Shown: positions 25,843 through 34,833, counted from the stretch's first letter. The stretch: 64,000 nucleotides of DNA from JAJDXO01 sp965213765 (GCA_965213765.1 OZ243926.1:3286001-3350000); one strand, 5' to 3'. The notes: generated by a model from the letters alone, not told the origin. Program-made: numbers and translations.

Positions 25843-26508
25843 CTAGAGGATCTCGCAGGCGTCGTCGAAGGGCAGGCGCGGATTGCGCTTGAAGATGGTG
25901 TTTTCGTCACCCCGGCCGATGGAGCAGACGAACAGGGTCTTCACCGCGGTTCCGGCCCAGAACACTTCATCGCACATGGCCTTGTCCAGACCCTGCATGG
26001 GGCCGGTGTCATACCCTGCGGCCCGCACGGCCATCATGAAATAGGCGGCCTGGAGGGTCGCGTTCTGGGACGCCCAGTGGGGAATGAGGTCGGGGTTTTC
26101 CTTCATCCGGTTGGGGATGTCGTCGGGCCGGAACGGGGTCAGCTGCGGCTGCTTGTGGAAGAAATTATGGTCCATTCCGAGGATGGCGACCGCCGGGGCC
26201 TGCCTGGTCTTGGCCCGGTTGCGCTCGAACATGATCGGGGCGAATTTTTCCTTCGCTTCGGGCGACGTGATGAACTTGATCCGCAAGGGACAGCAGTTGG
26301 CCGAGGTCGGCCCCATTTTGGCCAGATCGTAGATCGCCTTGAGTTCGTCCCCGGAGATGGACTCGTCCTTCCAGCCGTTGAAGCTGCGGGCCTCGCGAAA
26401 CAACAGGTCGAGGCCATTGTCGTCGAGCGGGTTCGTCCGTTGCCTGGCATCGCGAACGCTCTGCTGCGCGGCGAGATCGATTTCGTCTTTTTCCGGCGGT
26501 CCGGCCAT
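25843..26508 (-). CDS. nitroreductase family protein, RutE-like malonic semialdehyde reductase
   Basis: A 221-residue FMN-dependent oxidoreductase. Similarity is to RutE/YdfG-group enzymes: LDLLFREARSFNGWKDESIS near the N-terminus, LKAIYDLAKMGPTSANCCPLR (shown by its key MGPTSAN part), and QNATLQAAYFMMAVRAAGYD. The MQGLDKAMCDEVFW stretch fits the substrate lid. RutE reduces malonic semialdehyde in uracil breakdown, but the other rut genes are not here, so the substrate is open. Convergent with the SRAP gene. The N-terminal ~30 residues are polar and longer than in RutE. Confidence 0.8.
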   Translation of the reverse strand: MAGPPEKDEIDLAAQQSVRDARQRTNPLDDNGLDLLFREARSFNGWKDESISGDELKAIYDLAKMGPTSANCCPLRIKFITSPEAKEKFAPIMFERNRAKTRQAPAVAILGMDHNFFHKQPQLTPFRPDDIPNRMKENPDLIPHWASQNATLQAAYFMMAVRAAGYDTGPMQGLDKAMCDEVFWAGTAVKTLFVCSIGRGDENTIFKRNPRLPFDDACEIL

Positions 26509-26701
26509 GGGTCTGTCCCTGAAACTATCTGAAAAATCAACCGATGGCCGGACTGGGTAATCGTCGCGGGCGATTTTGGCAAGTCCCCCAGGTTCGGGAT
26601 AGGCGATGCCGCGGGCGCATCACGTCCATCACATCGTTCCGGAACACGAGCCGGAATGGCCGCGCCATCTCGCCGACACCGGCCTGTTCGTGAACGCCCG
26701 A

Positions 26702-26740
26702 CTATTCCTTCGGCCGGGACGGCCTATTGTTCCTTCGGCC
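26702..26740. repeat. imperfect duplication across the hemF stop codon
   Basis: On the minus strand the hemF end GGCCGAAGGAACAATAG is followed after 8 bases by GGCCGAAGGAATAG. Each copy ends in a TAG, so the second could serve as a spare stop. It is probably a small slippage duplication. Confidence 0.5.
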
Positions 26741-27590
26741 AGGAGGCCAGGGGCGGCAGGGACATGAGAATGGCCTGGGTATTGCCGCCGGTCATCAGGC
26801 CGAATTTGGTGCCCCGGTCGTAGACCAGGTTGAACTCCGCATAGCGGCCCCGCTTTACCAATTGGGCCTGGCGGTCTTCGTCGGTCCAGCTCTCGTTCAT
26901 GTGCCGGGCGACCAACGCCGGGTAGACGTCGCGGAAGGCGCCGCCCACGTCCCGGGTGAAGGCGAAGTCGGCCTGCCAGTCTCCGGTATCGAGGTAGTCG
27001 TAGAAGATGCCGCCGATGCCCCGGGTCTCGCCCCGGTGGGGAATGAAGAAATAGTCGTCGCACCACTTCTTGAACTTGTCGTAATCGCCGGGGGGATGGG
27101 CATCGCAGGCCGCCTTGAAGGCGCCGTGGAAATCCCGGGTGTCCCGATCGACGGGAAACACCGGTGTCAGATCACCGCCGCCGCCGAACCAGGATTTCGT
27201 GGTGACGATCATCCGCGTATTCATATGGGCGGCCGGCACCTTCGGGTTCATCGGGTGCGCGACCAGGGAGATGCCCGAAGCCCAGAACCGCGGGTCTTCT
27301 CCGGCGCCGGGGATCTGTTTGCGGAACTTCTCGGAAAATTCGCCGAACACGGTCGAGATGTTGACCCCCACCTTCTCAAACACCCGGCCGGTCATCACCG
27401 ACATGACGCCGCCGCCGCCTTCGGGCCGGTCCCAGGGCGTTTGTTCAAATCGCCCGGGTGCCGAGGCGTCCGTGCCGTTCGGCCCTTCGGTTTCGTTCTC
27501 CAGCTTTTCGTAGCTGTCACAGATCTGGTCGCGCAGGGATGCGAACCACCGCGACGCTTCCGCTTTGCGGGTTTCCAGTTCGTCGGTCAT
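26724..27590 (-). CDS. hemF: oxygen-dependent coproporphyrinogen-III oxidase
   Basis: Converts coproporphyrinogen III to protoporphyrinogen IX with O2 in haem biosynthesis. The 288-residue length is normal. Key segments: RPEGGGGVMSVMTGRVFEK, SWFGGGGDLTPVFP, YFFIPHRGETRGIGGIFYD, and the C-terminal FNLVYDRGTKFGLMTGG. Start ATG at 27590 with AGGAAGG about 7 bases upstream. It follows the trmL stop by 16 bases on the same strand. A short duplication of the stop-codon region lies just downstream (see repeats). Confidence 0.96.
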   Translation of the reverse strand: MTDELETRKAEASRWFASLRDQICDSYEKLENETEGPNGTDASAPGRFEQTPWDRPEGGGGVMSVMTGRVFEKVGVNISTVFGEFSEKFRKQIPGAGEDPRFWASGISLVAHPMNPKVPAAHMNTRMIVTTKSWFGGGGDLTPVFPVDRDTRDFHGAFKAACDAHPPGDYDKFKKWCDDYFFIPHRGETRGIGGIFYDYLDTGDWQADFAFTRDVGGAFRDVYPALVARHMNESWTDEDRQAQLVKRGRYAEFNLVYDRGTKFGLMTGGNTQAILMSLPPLASWPKEQ

Positions 27591-27622
27591 TCGCCGTCCC
27601 TTCCTGTCATTCGCCGTCCGCC
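27587..27622. repeat. 13-base direct repeat at the trmL stop / hemF start
   Basis: On the minus strand GACGGCGAATGAC occurs twice, 20 bases apart start to start. The first copy contains the trmL stop codon; the second contains the hemF start codon. The hemF ribosome site lies between the copies. Confidence 0.5.
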
Positions 27623-28074
27623 GGCAGCAGATCCGTCTGCCGCAACGCCTCGCCTATCACCATGGCGGCGGCGACCGCCACGTTCAAGGACCGGGCGTTG
27701 CCGGCCATGGGAATTCGAATGCGGGCATCGGCGGATTGATGAACCTCCGGCGGCACGCCGGCGCTCTCCCGTCCCAGCAGCAAGATATCCGAGGTTTGAA
27801 AATTGAATCCGGTATAGGAGAGTTCGGCGGATGTCGTCAGCAGCACCAGACGCCGCCCGCTTTCCCGTGCCTGGCGCTCGAACGCCGCCCAGTTCGGGTG
27901 CCGTACCAGTTCGGCGGCATCCAAATAGTCCATGCCGGCGCGGCGGAGCCGTTTGTCGTCCAGCACAAAGCCCGCCGGCTCGATCAGATCAACGCCGATG
28001 CCGAGGCAGGCGCCGAGCCGCAATACGGCGCCGGTATTGCCTGGGATATCGGGCTCGAAGAGGGCTAGTCGCAT
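27607..28074 (-). CDS. trmL: tRNA (cytidine/uridine-34-2'-O)-methyltransferase
   Basis: A 155-residue SPOUT methyltransferase of the TrmL group, which methylates the wobble ribose of tRNA-Leu isoacceptors. The knot motifs are EPDIPGNTGAVLRLGACLG at the N-terminus, DILLLGRESAGVPPEVH in the middle and ARSLNVAVAAAMVIGEAL near the end. The short length and lack of C-terminal extension separate it from TrmJ. ATG at 28074 matches the family N-terminus MRLALFEPD; a TTG four codons earlier is less likely. hemF follows 16 bases downstream. Confidence 0.92.
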   Translation of the reverse strand: MRLALFEPDIPGNTGAVLRLGACLGIGVDLIEPAGFVLDDKRLRRAGMDYLDAAELVRHPNWAAFERQARESGRRLVLLTTSAELSYTGFNFQTSDILLLGRESAGVPPEVHQSADARIRIPMAGNARSLNVAVAAAMVIGEALRQTDLLPADGE

Positions 28075-28388
28075 GGAATTGATCAAGCCTGCATTACGCT
28101 AGGTTTTCTGCCAATTAGTCGCAAAAAAGCAGGGGGAATTATGCTTTCCACGGCGGAGAATCTGCATTATATCAGAGGCCAAGTTCCTACCATGAGGTTG
28201 GTCAGCAATTGCATGATCTTAGCCTGGAAACTGACGGGACGGGGAGCGCTGTGGGAGAGGGAGCAGCATCACAATCGTCGGGGACCCGGGTGAAATTCCA
28301 CGATCGAGCACCAACGTATCTCAGATAACCCGGTTTTAGTTGCTACGATCCCGAAACGAGCCGAGAACGGACGCAAAAGGACACGAAT
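28075..28388. other. divergent promoter region between trmL and petA
   Basis: About 310 bases without a convincing gene. It is less GC-rich than its surroundings, as expected for promoters of two divergent operons. An A-run and a CAGGGGGAATT stretch lie around 28120-28140. I could not define a -10/-35 pair or an operator with confidence. Confidence 0.5.
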
Positions 28389-28949
28389 ATGGCTGATACG
28401 AGCGCAACGACCGCAGAGGGTCATGAACACGAGGAGGATCGCCGCGATTTTCTTCTGACATCGACCATCGTTGTGGGAGCCGCGGGCGTCGCGCTGGCGG
28501 CTTGGCCGTTTATCGATTTCATGAACCCGTCGGCCGATGTGCTGGCGCTGGCCAGTCTGGAGTTTGATCTGTCCTCCATGGAGCCGGGCCAGGCCGTTAC
28601 GGTGACCTGGCGCAACAAGCCGGTCTTCATCCGCCGCCGGACCGCGGCCGAAATCGACGAGGCGAAGAAAGTGCCGCTGTCCGACCTGAAAGATCCGCAG
28701 GCCGATGCCGACCGGGTCAAGGAAGGCAAGGATGAGTGGCTGGTGATGATCGGCATCTGCACCCATTTGGGCTGCATCCCGGCGGGCCAGAAAGCGACGG
28801 ATACGAAGGGCGAGTTCGGCGGCTGGTTCTGCCCGTGCCACGGCTCGCACTACGACACGTCCGGGCGCATTCGCAAGGGGCCGGCGCCCAGAAATCTGGA
28901 GATCCCGCCCTACGCCTTTACCAACGATACGACCGTTAGAATCGGTTAG
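28389..28949 (+). CDS. petA: ubiquinol-cytochrome c reductase iron-sulfur (Rieske) subunit
   Basis: The Rieske 2Fe-2S subunit of the cytochrome bc1 complex, 186 residues. A twin-arginine motif (DRRDFLL, about residues 17-23) followed by a hydrophobic segment VVGAAGVALAAWPFIDFM is the uncleaved Tat signal-anchor. The cluster ligands are in GICTHLGC (Cys and His near residues 124 and 126) and FCPCHGSHYD (near 148-154). First gene of petABC, with 11 bases before cytochrome b. The product is folded in the cytoplasm and then exported by Tat. Confidence 0.97.
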   Translation: MADTSATTAEGHEHEEDRRDFLLTSTIVVGAAGVALAAWPFIDFMNPSADVLALASLEFDLSSMEPGQAVTVTWRNKPVFIRRRTAAEIDEAKKVPLSDLKDPQADADRVKEGKDEWLVMIGICTHLGCIPAGQKATDTKGEFGGWFCPCHGSHYDTSGRIRKGPAPRNLEIPPYAFTNDTTVRIG

Positions 28950-28960
28950 GAGATCCACCC

Positions 28961-30253
28961 ATGAGCGCAGCCCCAGAATGGAAAAATCCGGTCGTCAGGT
29001 GGATCGACCATCGTCTTCCGATCTTCACGTTCACCCATCACAGCCTCGTCGACTATCCGACGCCCAGGAACCTGAATTACTGGTGGAACTTCGGCTCGCT
29101 GGCCGGCATCGTCCTGGTGATCCTGATCGCCACCGGACTGTTTCTGGCGATGCACTACAATCCCAGCGTCGATCATGCCTTCGACTCGGTCGAGCGGATC
29201 ATGCGCGACGTGAACTACGGCTGGCTGATGCGGTACATGCACGCCAACGGCGCCTCCATGTTCTTCCTGGTGGTCTACATCCATATGTTCAGGGCGCTGT
29301 ATTACGGCTCCTACCGGGCACCCCGCGAGGTGCTATGGTTCATCGGCCTGTTCATCTTCCTTGCCATGATGGCAACGGCCTTCGTCGGCTACACCCTGCC
29401 CTGGGGTCAGATGAGCTTCTGGGGCGCCACGGTGATCACCAACCTGTTCTCGGTGGTCCCGTTCTTTGGCGACGCCATCGTGGAGTGGCTGTTGGGCGGC
29501 TTCGCGGTCGACAATCCGACACTGAACCGTTTCTTCGCCTTTCACTTCCTGTTGCCCTTCGTGATCTTCGGGCTGGTGTTCCTGCACCTCTGGGCCCTGC
29601 ACGTGCACAAGTCGAACAATCCGCTGGGCGTGGATATCAAGACGGACGGAGATACGATTCCCTTCCATCCCTACTACACGGCGAAGGACGCCTTCGGGCT
29701 CGGGCTTTTCCTGATCGTCTACTTTGCCTTCGCTTTCTTCGCGCCGAACTATCTGGGCCACCCGGACAACTATATCCCGGCCAACGCGCTGGTGACCCCG
29801 CCGGAGATCGTGCCCGAATGGTACTTCCTGCCGTTCTACGCGATCCTGCGCGCGGTGCCCGACAACTTCATCGACATCTGGGGCATCATGCCGATCCTCG
29901 TGACCGCGAAGACGGCCGGCGTGATCCTGATGTTTGCCTCGATCATCGTGCTGTTCTTGCTGCCCTGGCTTGACCGGAGCCCGGTCCGGAGTGCCAAGTT
30001 CCGGCCTATCTACAAGCAGCTTTACTGGCTGTTCCTGGCCGATTGCATCATCCTGGGCTGGGTCGGCGCCAATCCGCCGGAAGGCAACATGCTGGTCATT
30101 GGCCGCATAGCGACGCTCTATTATTTCGTCCATCTGCTGGTCTTCATGCCGTTGCTGTCCAGGTACGAGAAGACGCGGCCACTGCCGGATAGTATTAGTG
30201 CGGCTGTGACGCCCCAGGGGTCGTCCCAGGGCGCTCAAGCTCAGGGAGCCTGA
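28961..30253 (+). CDS. petB: cytochrome b subunit of the bc1 complex
   Basis: The quinol-oxidising membrane subunit, 430 residues, with eight expected membrane helices. The quinone-site motif is PEIVPEWYFLPFYAILR (PEWY). Haem-ligand His residues lie in YMHANGASMFFLVVYIHMF and in FHFLLPFVIFGLVFLHLWALH. The extended C-terminus (after about residue 405) is typical of the bacterial type. GGAG lies before the ATG. It is followed 4 bases on by cytochrome c1. Confidence 0.98.
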   Translation: MSAAPEWKNPVVRWIDHRLPIFTFTHHSLVDYPTPRNLNYWWNFGSLAGIVLVILIATGLFLAMHYNPSVDHAFDSVERIMRDVNYGWLMRYMHANGASMFFLVVYIHMFRALYYGSYRAPREVLWFIGLFIFLAMMATAFVGYTLPWGQMSFWGATVITNLFSVVPFFGDAIVEWLLGGFAVDNPTLNRFFAFHFLLPFVIFGLVFLHLWALHVHKSNNPLGVDIKTDGDTIPFHPYYTAKDAFGLGLFLIVYFAFAFFAPNYLGHPDNYIPANALVTPPEIVPEWYFLPFYAILRAVPDNFIDIWGIMPILVTAKTAGVILMFASIIVLFLLPWLDRSPVRSAKFRPIYKQLYWLFLADCIILGWVGANPPEGNMLVIGRIATLYYFVHLLVFMPLLSRYEKTRPLPDSISAAVTPQGSSQGAQAQGA

Positions 30254-30257
30254 AGAG

Positions 30258-31040
30258 ATGATCCGGACATTTAAGGGAATTGCCGCCGCCGCCGCCGTTC
30301 TCGCCGCGTTCTCGGTTTCGGACGTTTCAAAGTCCTGGGCCGCCAGTAAGGCGACCCCGCCGCCGCCGCGGGAGTGGTCCTTCTCGGGCGTCTTCGGCAC
30401 GTTCGACCGCGCCCAGCTCCAACGCGGTTATCAGGTGTATCGCGAGGTCTGCGCGTCCTGCCATTCCATGAAGCAAGTCTATTTCCGGCATCTGGTGGAC
30501 ATCGGCCTGTCGGAAAACGCGATCAAGGCGATCGCGGCCGAGTACGACGTGGCCGGCGAGCCCGACGAGGATGGTGAACCCACGGAGCGCCCGGCCCAAC
30601 TTTTCGACAGACTTCCAAGCCCGTATGCCAACGATAACGAGGCGCGCTCGGTCAACAACGGCGCGCTGCCGCCCGATCTGTCGCTGATTGCGAAGTCGCG
30701 CGTCGGCGGATCCGACTACATTCATGCGCTGCTGACCGGGTATTTGGAGAAGGCGCCGGCGGGCGTCACCATGGGCGAAGGCATGAACTACAACACCTAT
30801 TTCGCCGGCAATCAGATTGCCATGGTGCCGCCGTTGGCCGAAGACGGGGTCGAGTACGAAGACGGCACCAAGGCCAGCGTCGATCAGCAGGCCGGCGACA
30901 TTGCCGCCTTCATGACCTGGGCGGCCGAGCCGGAGATGGAAGAGCGCAAGCGGATGGGGGTCAAAGTGCTGTTGTTCCTGATCATCCTGACCGCCATGCT
31001 CTACGCGGTGAAGCGCCGGGTCTGGTCCAACCTGCATTAG
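30258..31040 (+). CDS. petC: cytochrome c1
   Basis: The haem c subunit of the bc1 complex, 260 residues. The signal peptide is AAAAAVLAAFSVSD with cleavage probably near SWAAS. The haem-binding CASCH is at about residues 65-69. The methionine axial ligand is likely in the NQIAMVPPL stretch. The C-terminal anchor is VLLFLIILTAMLYAVKRR. Third and last gene of petABC; a cyclophilin gene follows after 51 bases. Confidence 0.97.
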   Translation: MIRTFKGIAAAAAVLAAFSVSDVSKSWAASKATPPPPREWSFSGVFGTFDRAQLQRGYQVYREVCASCHSMKQVYFRHLVDIGLSENAIKAIAAEYDVAGEPDEDGEPTERPAQLFDRLPSPYANDNEARSVNNGALPPDLSLIAKSRVGGSDYIHALLTGYLEKAPAGVTMGEGMNYNTYFAGNQIAMVPPLAEDGVEYEDGTKASVDQQAGDIAAFMTWAAEPEMEERKRMGVKVLLFLIILTAMLYAVKRRVWSNLH

Positions 31041-31091
31041 ACGAAATTGGCCGCGGTGACCGCGACCGCCAAAATTCGGGAGAGGTAAGGG

Positions 31092-31673
31092 ATGCGATTG
31101 CTCCGTATTGTCGGCTTTTTGTCGGCTTTGTTCGCTTTCGCAGGTGCCGGTGACGCACTGGCGCAGGGAAAGCCCAAGGTCAGGTTCATCACCAGCCTCG
31201 GCGAGTTCATTGTTGAATTGGAACCGGAAAAAGCGCCTGGGACGGTGGAGAATTTTTTCGGTTACGTCCGAGGCGGCCATTACACCGGCACCATTTTTCA
31301 CCGGGTGATTCCGGGCTTCGTCGTGCAAGGCGGCGGATTCAGCCAGGAATATCAGCGCCGCCGCACCGGCGCACCGATCCGGAACGAGGCGGATACGGGT
31401 CTCTCCAATGAACGCGGCACCATCGCCATGGCGCGGACGTCCGATCCTCATTCGGCGACCGACCAGTTCTATATCAATATCAAGCTCAACAAGGGCCTCG
31501 ACCACACCGCCAAAACCCGCAATGGCTGGGGCTATACGGCGTTTGGACGGGTCATCGATGGAATGCGCATCGTCAGCCGGATATCCCGGGTCGAGCGGGG
31601 GCCGGGCGGCCCGTTCCGCCAAGACGTACCTCGGACCCCGGTGATCGTCGAGAAGGCCGAAATCATTAATTGA
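31092..31673 (+). CDS. periplasmic peptidylprolyl isomerase, cyclophilin type
   Basis: A 193-residue cyclophilin that accelerates cis-trans isomerisation of prolyl bonds. A Sec signal peptide (LLRIVGFLSALFAFAGAGDALAQ) implies a periplasmic enzyme like PpiA. The catalytic region is GTIFHRVIPGFVVQGGGFS, and GTIAMARTSDPHSATDQFYI covers the rest of the active site. The stop is followed closely by mtnP. Proximity to petABC may reflect folding of exported respiratory proteins, but that is inference. Confidence 0.93.
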   Translation: MRLLRIVGFLSALFAFAGAGDALAQGKPKVRFITSLGEFIVELEPEKAPGTVENFFGYVRGGHYTGTIFHRVIPGFVVQGGGFSQEYQRRRTGAPIRNEADTGLSNERGTIAMARTSDPHSATDQFYINIKLNKGLDHTAKTRNGWGYTAFGRVIDGMRIVSRISRVERGPGGPFRQDVPRTPVIVEKAEIIN

Positions 31674-31705
31674 TGTTTGCCCTGATCGGGGCGGGGGAGA
31701 CAGAC

Positions 31706-32593
31706 ATGACAGCACCGGGCACCCCTCCGGTTATCGGGATTATCGGCGGCAGCGGCCTCTATGAGATCGATGGCCTGACCAACACCAGATGGGAGAAGAT
31801 CGAGAGCCCGTTCGGCGAACCGTCGGATGAATTGCTGTTCGGCGAACTGGACGGATTGCAGCTGGTATTTCTGCCGCGCCATGGCCGCGGCCACCGCATT
31901 CCCCCCTCCGAGCTCAATTTTCGCGCCAACATCGACTGCCTGAAGCGGGCCGGCGTCACTGAAATTCTGTCCCTGTCGGCTTGCGGGTCGTTCAAGGAGG
32001 AACTGCCGCCCGGCACTCTCGTCATCGTCGATCAGTTCATCGATCGGACGTTCGCGCGCGTGAAATCCTTCTTCGGCACCGGAATGGTCGCCCATGTGGA
32101 GTTCGGCCATCCGGCCTGCGCCCGGTTGGCTGACGCGCTGGAAGAAAGCTGTAAGGCGCTGGACATCCCGATGCAACGGGGCGGCACCTATCTCGTCATG
32201 GAGGGTCCGCAATTCTCGACTCTCGCCGAGAGCGAGCTTTACCGGTCGTGGGGCTGCGACGTCATCGGCATGACCAATATGCCGGAGGCCAAGCTCGCCC
32301 GGGAGGCCGAACTCTGCTATGCCACCGTCGCCATGGTCACCGATTACGATTGCTGGCATCCGGACCACGATAACGTGACCGTCGAGGGGATCGTCGCTGT
32401 ATTGCTGGGCAACGCCGACAAGGCCAAGTCGCTGGTCAGGGACGTGGCGCCCCGGCTCGGAGGCCGGACCGGGAGCTGTCCCCACGGGCATCACACGGCC
32501 CTGGAGAACGCACTCATTACCGCGCCCGAGGCCCGCGATCCCGCGGTGCTCGCCAAGCTCGACGCGGTGGCGGGCCGGGTCTTGGGTGGCTAG
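31706..32593 (+). CDS. mtnP: S-methyl-5'-thioadenosine phosphorylase
   Basis: Cleaves methylthioadenosine with phosphate to adenine and methylthioribose-1-phosphate in methionine salvage. The 295-residue product shows GIIGGSGLYEIDGL, FLPRHGRGHRIPPSELNFRA (phosphate and purine site), LSLSACGSFKEELPPGTLV, and MEGPQFSTLAESELYRS with GMTNMPEAKLAREAELCYA. The ATG at 31706 has GGGGGAGA upstream; an ATG at 31673 and a TTG at 31670 give longer versions. It is 3 bases ahead of mtnA, so they form a pathway pair. Confidence 0.95.
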   Translation: MTAPGTPPVIGIIGGSGLYEIDGLTNTRWEKIESPFGEPSDELLFGELDGLQLVFLPRHGRGHRIPPSELNFRANIDCLKRAGVTEILSLSACGSFKEELPPGTLVIVDQFIDRTFARVKSFFGTGMVAHVEFGHPACARLADALEESCKALDIPMQRGGTYLVMEGPQFSTLAESELYRSWGCDVIGMTNMPEAKLAREAELCYATVAMVTDYDCWHPDHDNVTVEGIVAVLLGNADKAKSLVRDVAPRLGGRTGSCPHGHHTALENALITAPEARDPAVLAKLDAVAGRVLGG

Positions 32594-32596
32594 GCG

Positions 32597-33706
32597 ATGA
32601 AGGTCTCCGGCACGCCGTACCGCACCATCTGGCCGGCCGACGACGCCGACAACGGGATCGGCGCGGCCGAGATCATCGATCAGACCAAGCTGCCCCACCA
32701 ATTCGTGACCGTACGGCTGGAAACCGTCGAGGAAGCCGCGACGGCCATCCGCGACATGTGGGTACGGGGCGCGCCGCTGATCGGCGCGACGGCGGCCTAC
32801 GGCATGGCGCTGGCCATGCGGGCCGATCCCTCGGACGAGAGCCTTAACGCCGCCTACGATCTGCTGATGGCCGCCCGGCCGACGGCGGTCAATCTTCGCT
32901 GGGCCTGCGATGATCTGCGCGAAGTGCTGACCAACCTGCCCGCCGAACGGCGTATAGCGGCGGCCTATCGCCGGGCGGCGGAGATCTGCGATGAAGACGT
33001 GGAAATTTGTTCCTCAATCGGCGACCACGGCATGCCGCTGATCCGCGAGGCCTGGGAGAGCCGCGGCAAGCCGGACCAGGTGAATGTGCTCACCCACTGC
33101 AATGCCGGTTGGCTGGCGACGGTGGATTGGGGCACCGCGCTCGCCCCCGTCTACAAGGCGCACGATGCCGGCATTCCGGTCCACGTCTGGGTCGACGAGA
33201 CCCGGCCTCGCAACCAGGGCGCCAGCCTGACCGCATGGGAATTGGGCCAGCACGGCGTGCCGCACACGGTGATCGTCGACAATGTGGGCGGCCACCTGAT
33301 GCAGCACGGAATGGTCGATCTCTGCATTACCGGCACCGACCGGACCACGCGCACCGGCGACGTGTGCAACAAGATCGGCACCTACCTGAAGGCGTTGGCG
33401 GCGCACGACAACGGCGTGCCGTTCTACGTCGGCCTGCCGGGCCCGACCATCGACTGGACCGTCAGCGACGGGGTTGCTGAGATCCCCATCGAGGAGCGGG
33501 ATGGGGCGGAGGTCACGGTGATGACCGGCAAGACCGCCGCCGGGGAGATCATGGACATCACTCTCACGCCCGACGATTCCCCGGCCGCCAACTTTGCATT
33601 CGATGTCACCCCCCGGCGGTTGGTAACCGGCCTGATCACCGAGCGCGGGGTGTCGGCGGCATCCGAAGAGGGGCTGTCGGCGCTTTACCCGGAACACGCG
33701 CGGTAA
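32597..33706 (+). CDS. mtnA: S-methyl-5-thioribose-1-phosphate isomerase
   Basis: Isomerises methylthioribose-1-phosphate to methylthioribulose-1-phosphate, the step after MtnP. The 369 residues have WVRGAPLIGATAAYG, NVLTHCNAGWLATVDWGTAL with the active-site Cys, and ITGTDRTTRTGDVCNKIGTY with the catalytic Asp. ETRPRNQGASLTAWELGQ and PFYVGLPGPTIDW are also family typical. The later mtnBCDEK genes are not in this window. It is followed one base later by a DMT transporter. Confidence 0.95.
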   Translation: MKVSGTPYRTIWPADDADNGIGAAEIIDQTKLPHQFVTVRLETVEEAATAIRDMWVRGAPLIGATAAYGMALAMRADPSDESLNAAYDLLMAARPTAVNLRWACDDLREVLTNLPAERRIAAAYRRAAEICDEDVEICSSIGDHGMPLIREAWESRGKPDQVNVLTHCNAGWLATVDWGTALAPVYKAHDAGIPVHVWVDETRPRNQGASLTAWELGQHGVPHTVIVDNVGGHLMQHGMVDLCITGTDRTTRTGDVCNKIGTYLKALAAHDNGVPFYVGLPGPTIDWTVSDGVAEIPIEERDGAEVTVMTGKTAAGEIMDITLTPDDSPAANFAFDVTPRRLVTGLITERGVSAASEEGLSALYPEHAR

Positions 33707-33707
33707 A

Positions 33708-34655
33708 TTGGCGGACGCATCCCTCAAAACCACCCTGCAAGGCGTCGGCTACGGGTGCCTGTCGACGACGTTGGGCGGCATGACCGTGGCGCTCACCCGT
33801 TTCATCATCGACGATACCGACCCCTTCTCGTTGGCGAGTTCGCGCTATTTCGCCGGTGCGGTGGTGCTTCTCGGCCTGATGGTCTGGCGTATGGGCCTGC
33901 CGCCGATCCTTCGCAAGGACTGGCTGGCGTTCTTCGTGCTCGGTGTCGTCATGTTCGCCGTGTTTCCGTATTTTATGGCCCGGGCATTGGAGGACACGAC
34001 GTCCGCCCGCGGCGGCATCATCTTCGGGTCCATGCCGCTGCTGACCATGCTGATCGCCGTCACGTTCCGGGTTGAAAGGTTCGGCTGGTACAAGGCGCTG
34101 GGGATCCTGGTCGGATTTGCCGGTGCGGCCATCGTCCTGTCGGAGAAAGTGGACGCCATCGCGCCCGAAGCCCTGCGGGGCGACATGTTCATGATCGCCG
34201 GCATGATCTGCGCGTCTTCGTTCAATGTGTTCTCGAAGAAATATCTGATGCGGTACGGCTCCATGCCGGTGAACGTCTACGCCATGCTGATCGGCTCCGT
34301 GACCTTGTTTGTCGTCGCCCTGTTCCTGGGAAATCCGCTCGGCGGGTCGCTCGCCTTCGATGCGACGGGGTGGTTCGTCTTCTTCATGCTCGCCATTCCC
34401 GGCGGCACCATCATGATGGTCAGTTGGGGGAAAGCCATTCAGTTGATCTCGCCAACCCAGGCGGCGGTGACGGTCAGTCTCAATCCCGTGGCGGCGATCG
34501 CCATTGCCGCGGTCATCCTGGCGGAGCCCGTGACGACCAACGTGATCATCGGGTTTCCGTTGGTGGTATTGGCTATTTTCATCGCGAACTACCGTCCCGG
34601 GACGGCCAGTAAGCCCAGTAAGCCCAGTAAGCCCAGTAAGCCCGGCAAGGCGTGA
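33708..34655 (+). CDS. DMT superfamily (EamA) transporter
   Basis: A 315-residue inner-membrane protein with about ten hydrophobic segments in two five-helix EamA repeats (first ending IAPEALRG, second from MFMIAGMICASSFNVFSK). The start is a TTG at 33708, one base after the mtnA stop; an ATG start would lose a helix. The second repeat has SPTQAAVTVSLNPVAAI, typical of EamA. The hydrophilic C-terminus consists of repeated Ser-Lys-Pro units. EamA proteins export or import amino acids and metabolites; an export role related to methylthio compounds is only a guess from context. Confidence 0.85.
   Translation: MADASLKTTLQGVGYGCLSTTLGGMTVALTRFIIDDTDPFSLASSRYFAGAVVLLGLMVWRMGLPPILRKDWLAFFVLGVVMFAVFPYFMARALEDTTSARGGIIFGSMPLLTMLIAVTFRVERFGWYKALGILVGFAGAAIVLSEKVDAIAPEALRGDMFMIAGMICASSFNVFSKKYLMRYGSMPVNVYAMLIGSVTLFVVALFLGNPLGGSLAFDATGWFVFFMLAIPGGTIMMVSWGKAIQLISPTQAAVTVSLNPVAAIAIAAVILAEPVTTNVIIGFPLVVLAIFIANYRPGTASKPSKPSKPSKPGKA
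34608..34643 (+). repeat. four tandem 9-bp repeats in transporter C-terminus
   Basis: AGTAAGCCC is repeated four times exactly, encoding a Ser-Lys-Pro ladder at the end of the DMT protein. Exact copies with no silent changes point to recent slippage, so copy number may vary between strains. Confidence 0.9.
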
Positions 34656-34708
34656 AACCGTTCCGCCGCCGGTTAAATCAAAATCCGCGACGGAAGGAGT
34701 TCCAGCCA

Positions 34709-34833
34709 GTTCGGATCAACCACGACTTCGGCAAACCGGCTTTCGCGCGCACACCGCGGAATTGGAGTAGGTCCCGTCGCCGATGCCCGGGGGTCGAGCG
34801 CCGCATGTTGGAGAGGGACGGCGAAGACGGTTC
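34709..34833 (+). pseudogene. remnant of a ChrR-like cupin gene
   Basis: One frame reads VRINHDFGKPAFARTPRNW, the next frame gives VPSPMPG, and the first frame resumes with GVERRMLERDGEDG. Joined they match the N-terminus of ChrR-type cupin proteins (typically ...W-VPSPMPGVERRML). Two frame changes occur within 30 bases. The downstream metal-binding HTHxGGEE part is not found. No other gene was seen in the 424-base gap 34656-35079. Confidence 0.55.

Noticed and set aside
26607..26766. Plus-strand frame beginning MPRAHHVHHIVPEH near the hemF end
   Set aside because: Low complexity, no ribosome site and it runs through the hemF 3' end; no family similarity recognised.
34608..34643. Tandem 9-bp units as a CRISPR-like or satellite array
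   Set aside because: They lie in frame inside a coding tail, have no spacers and are too short.
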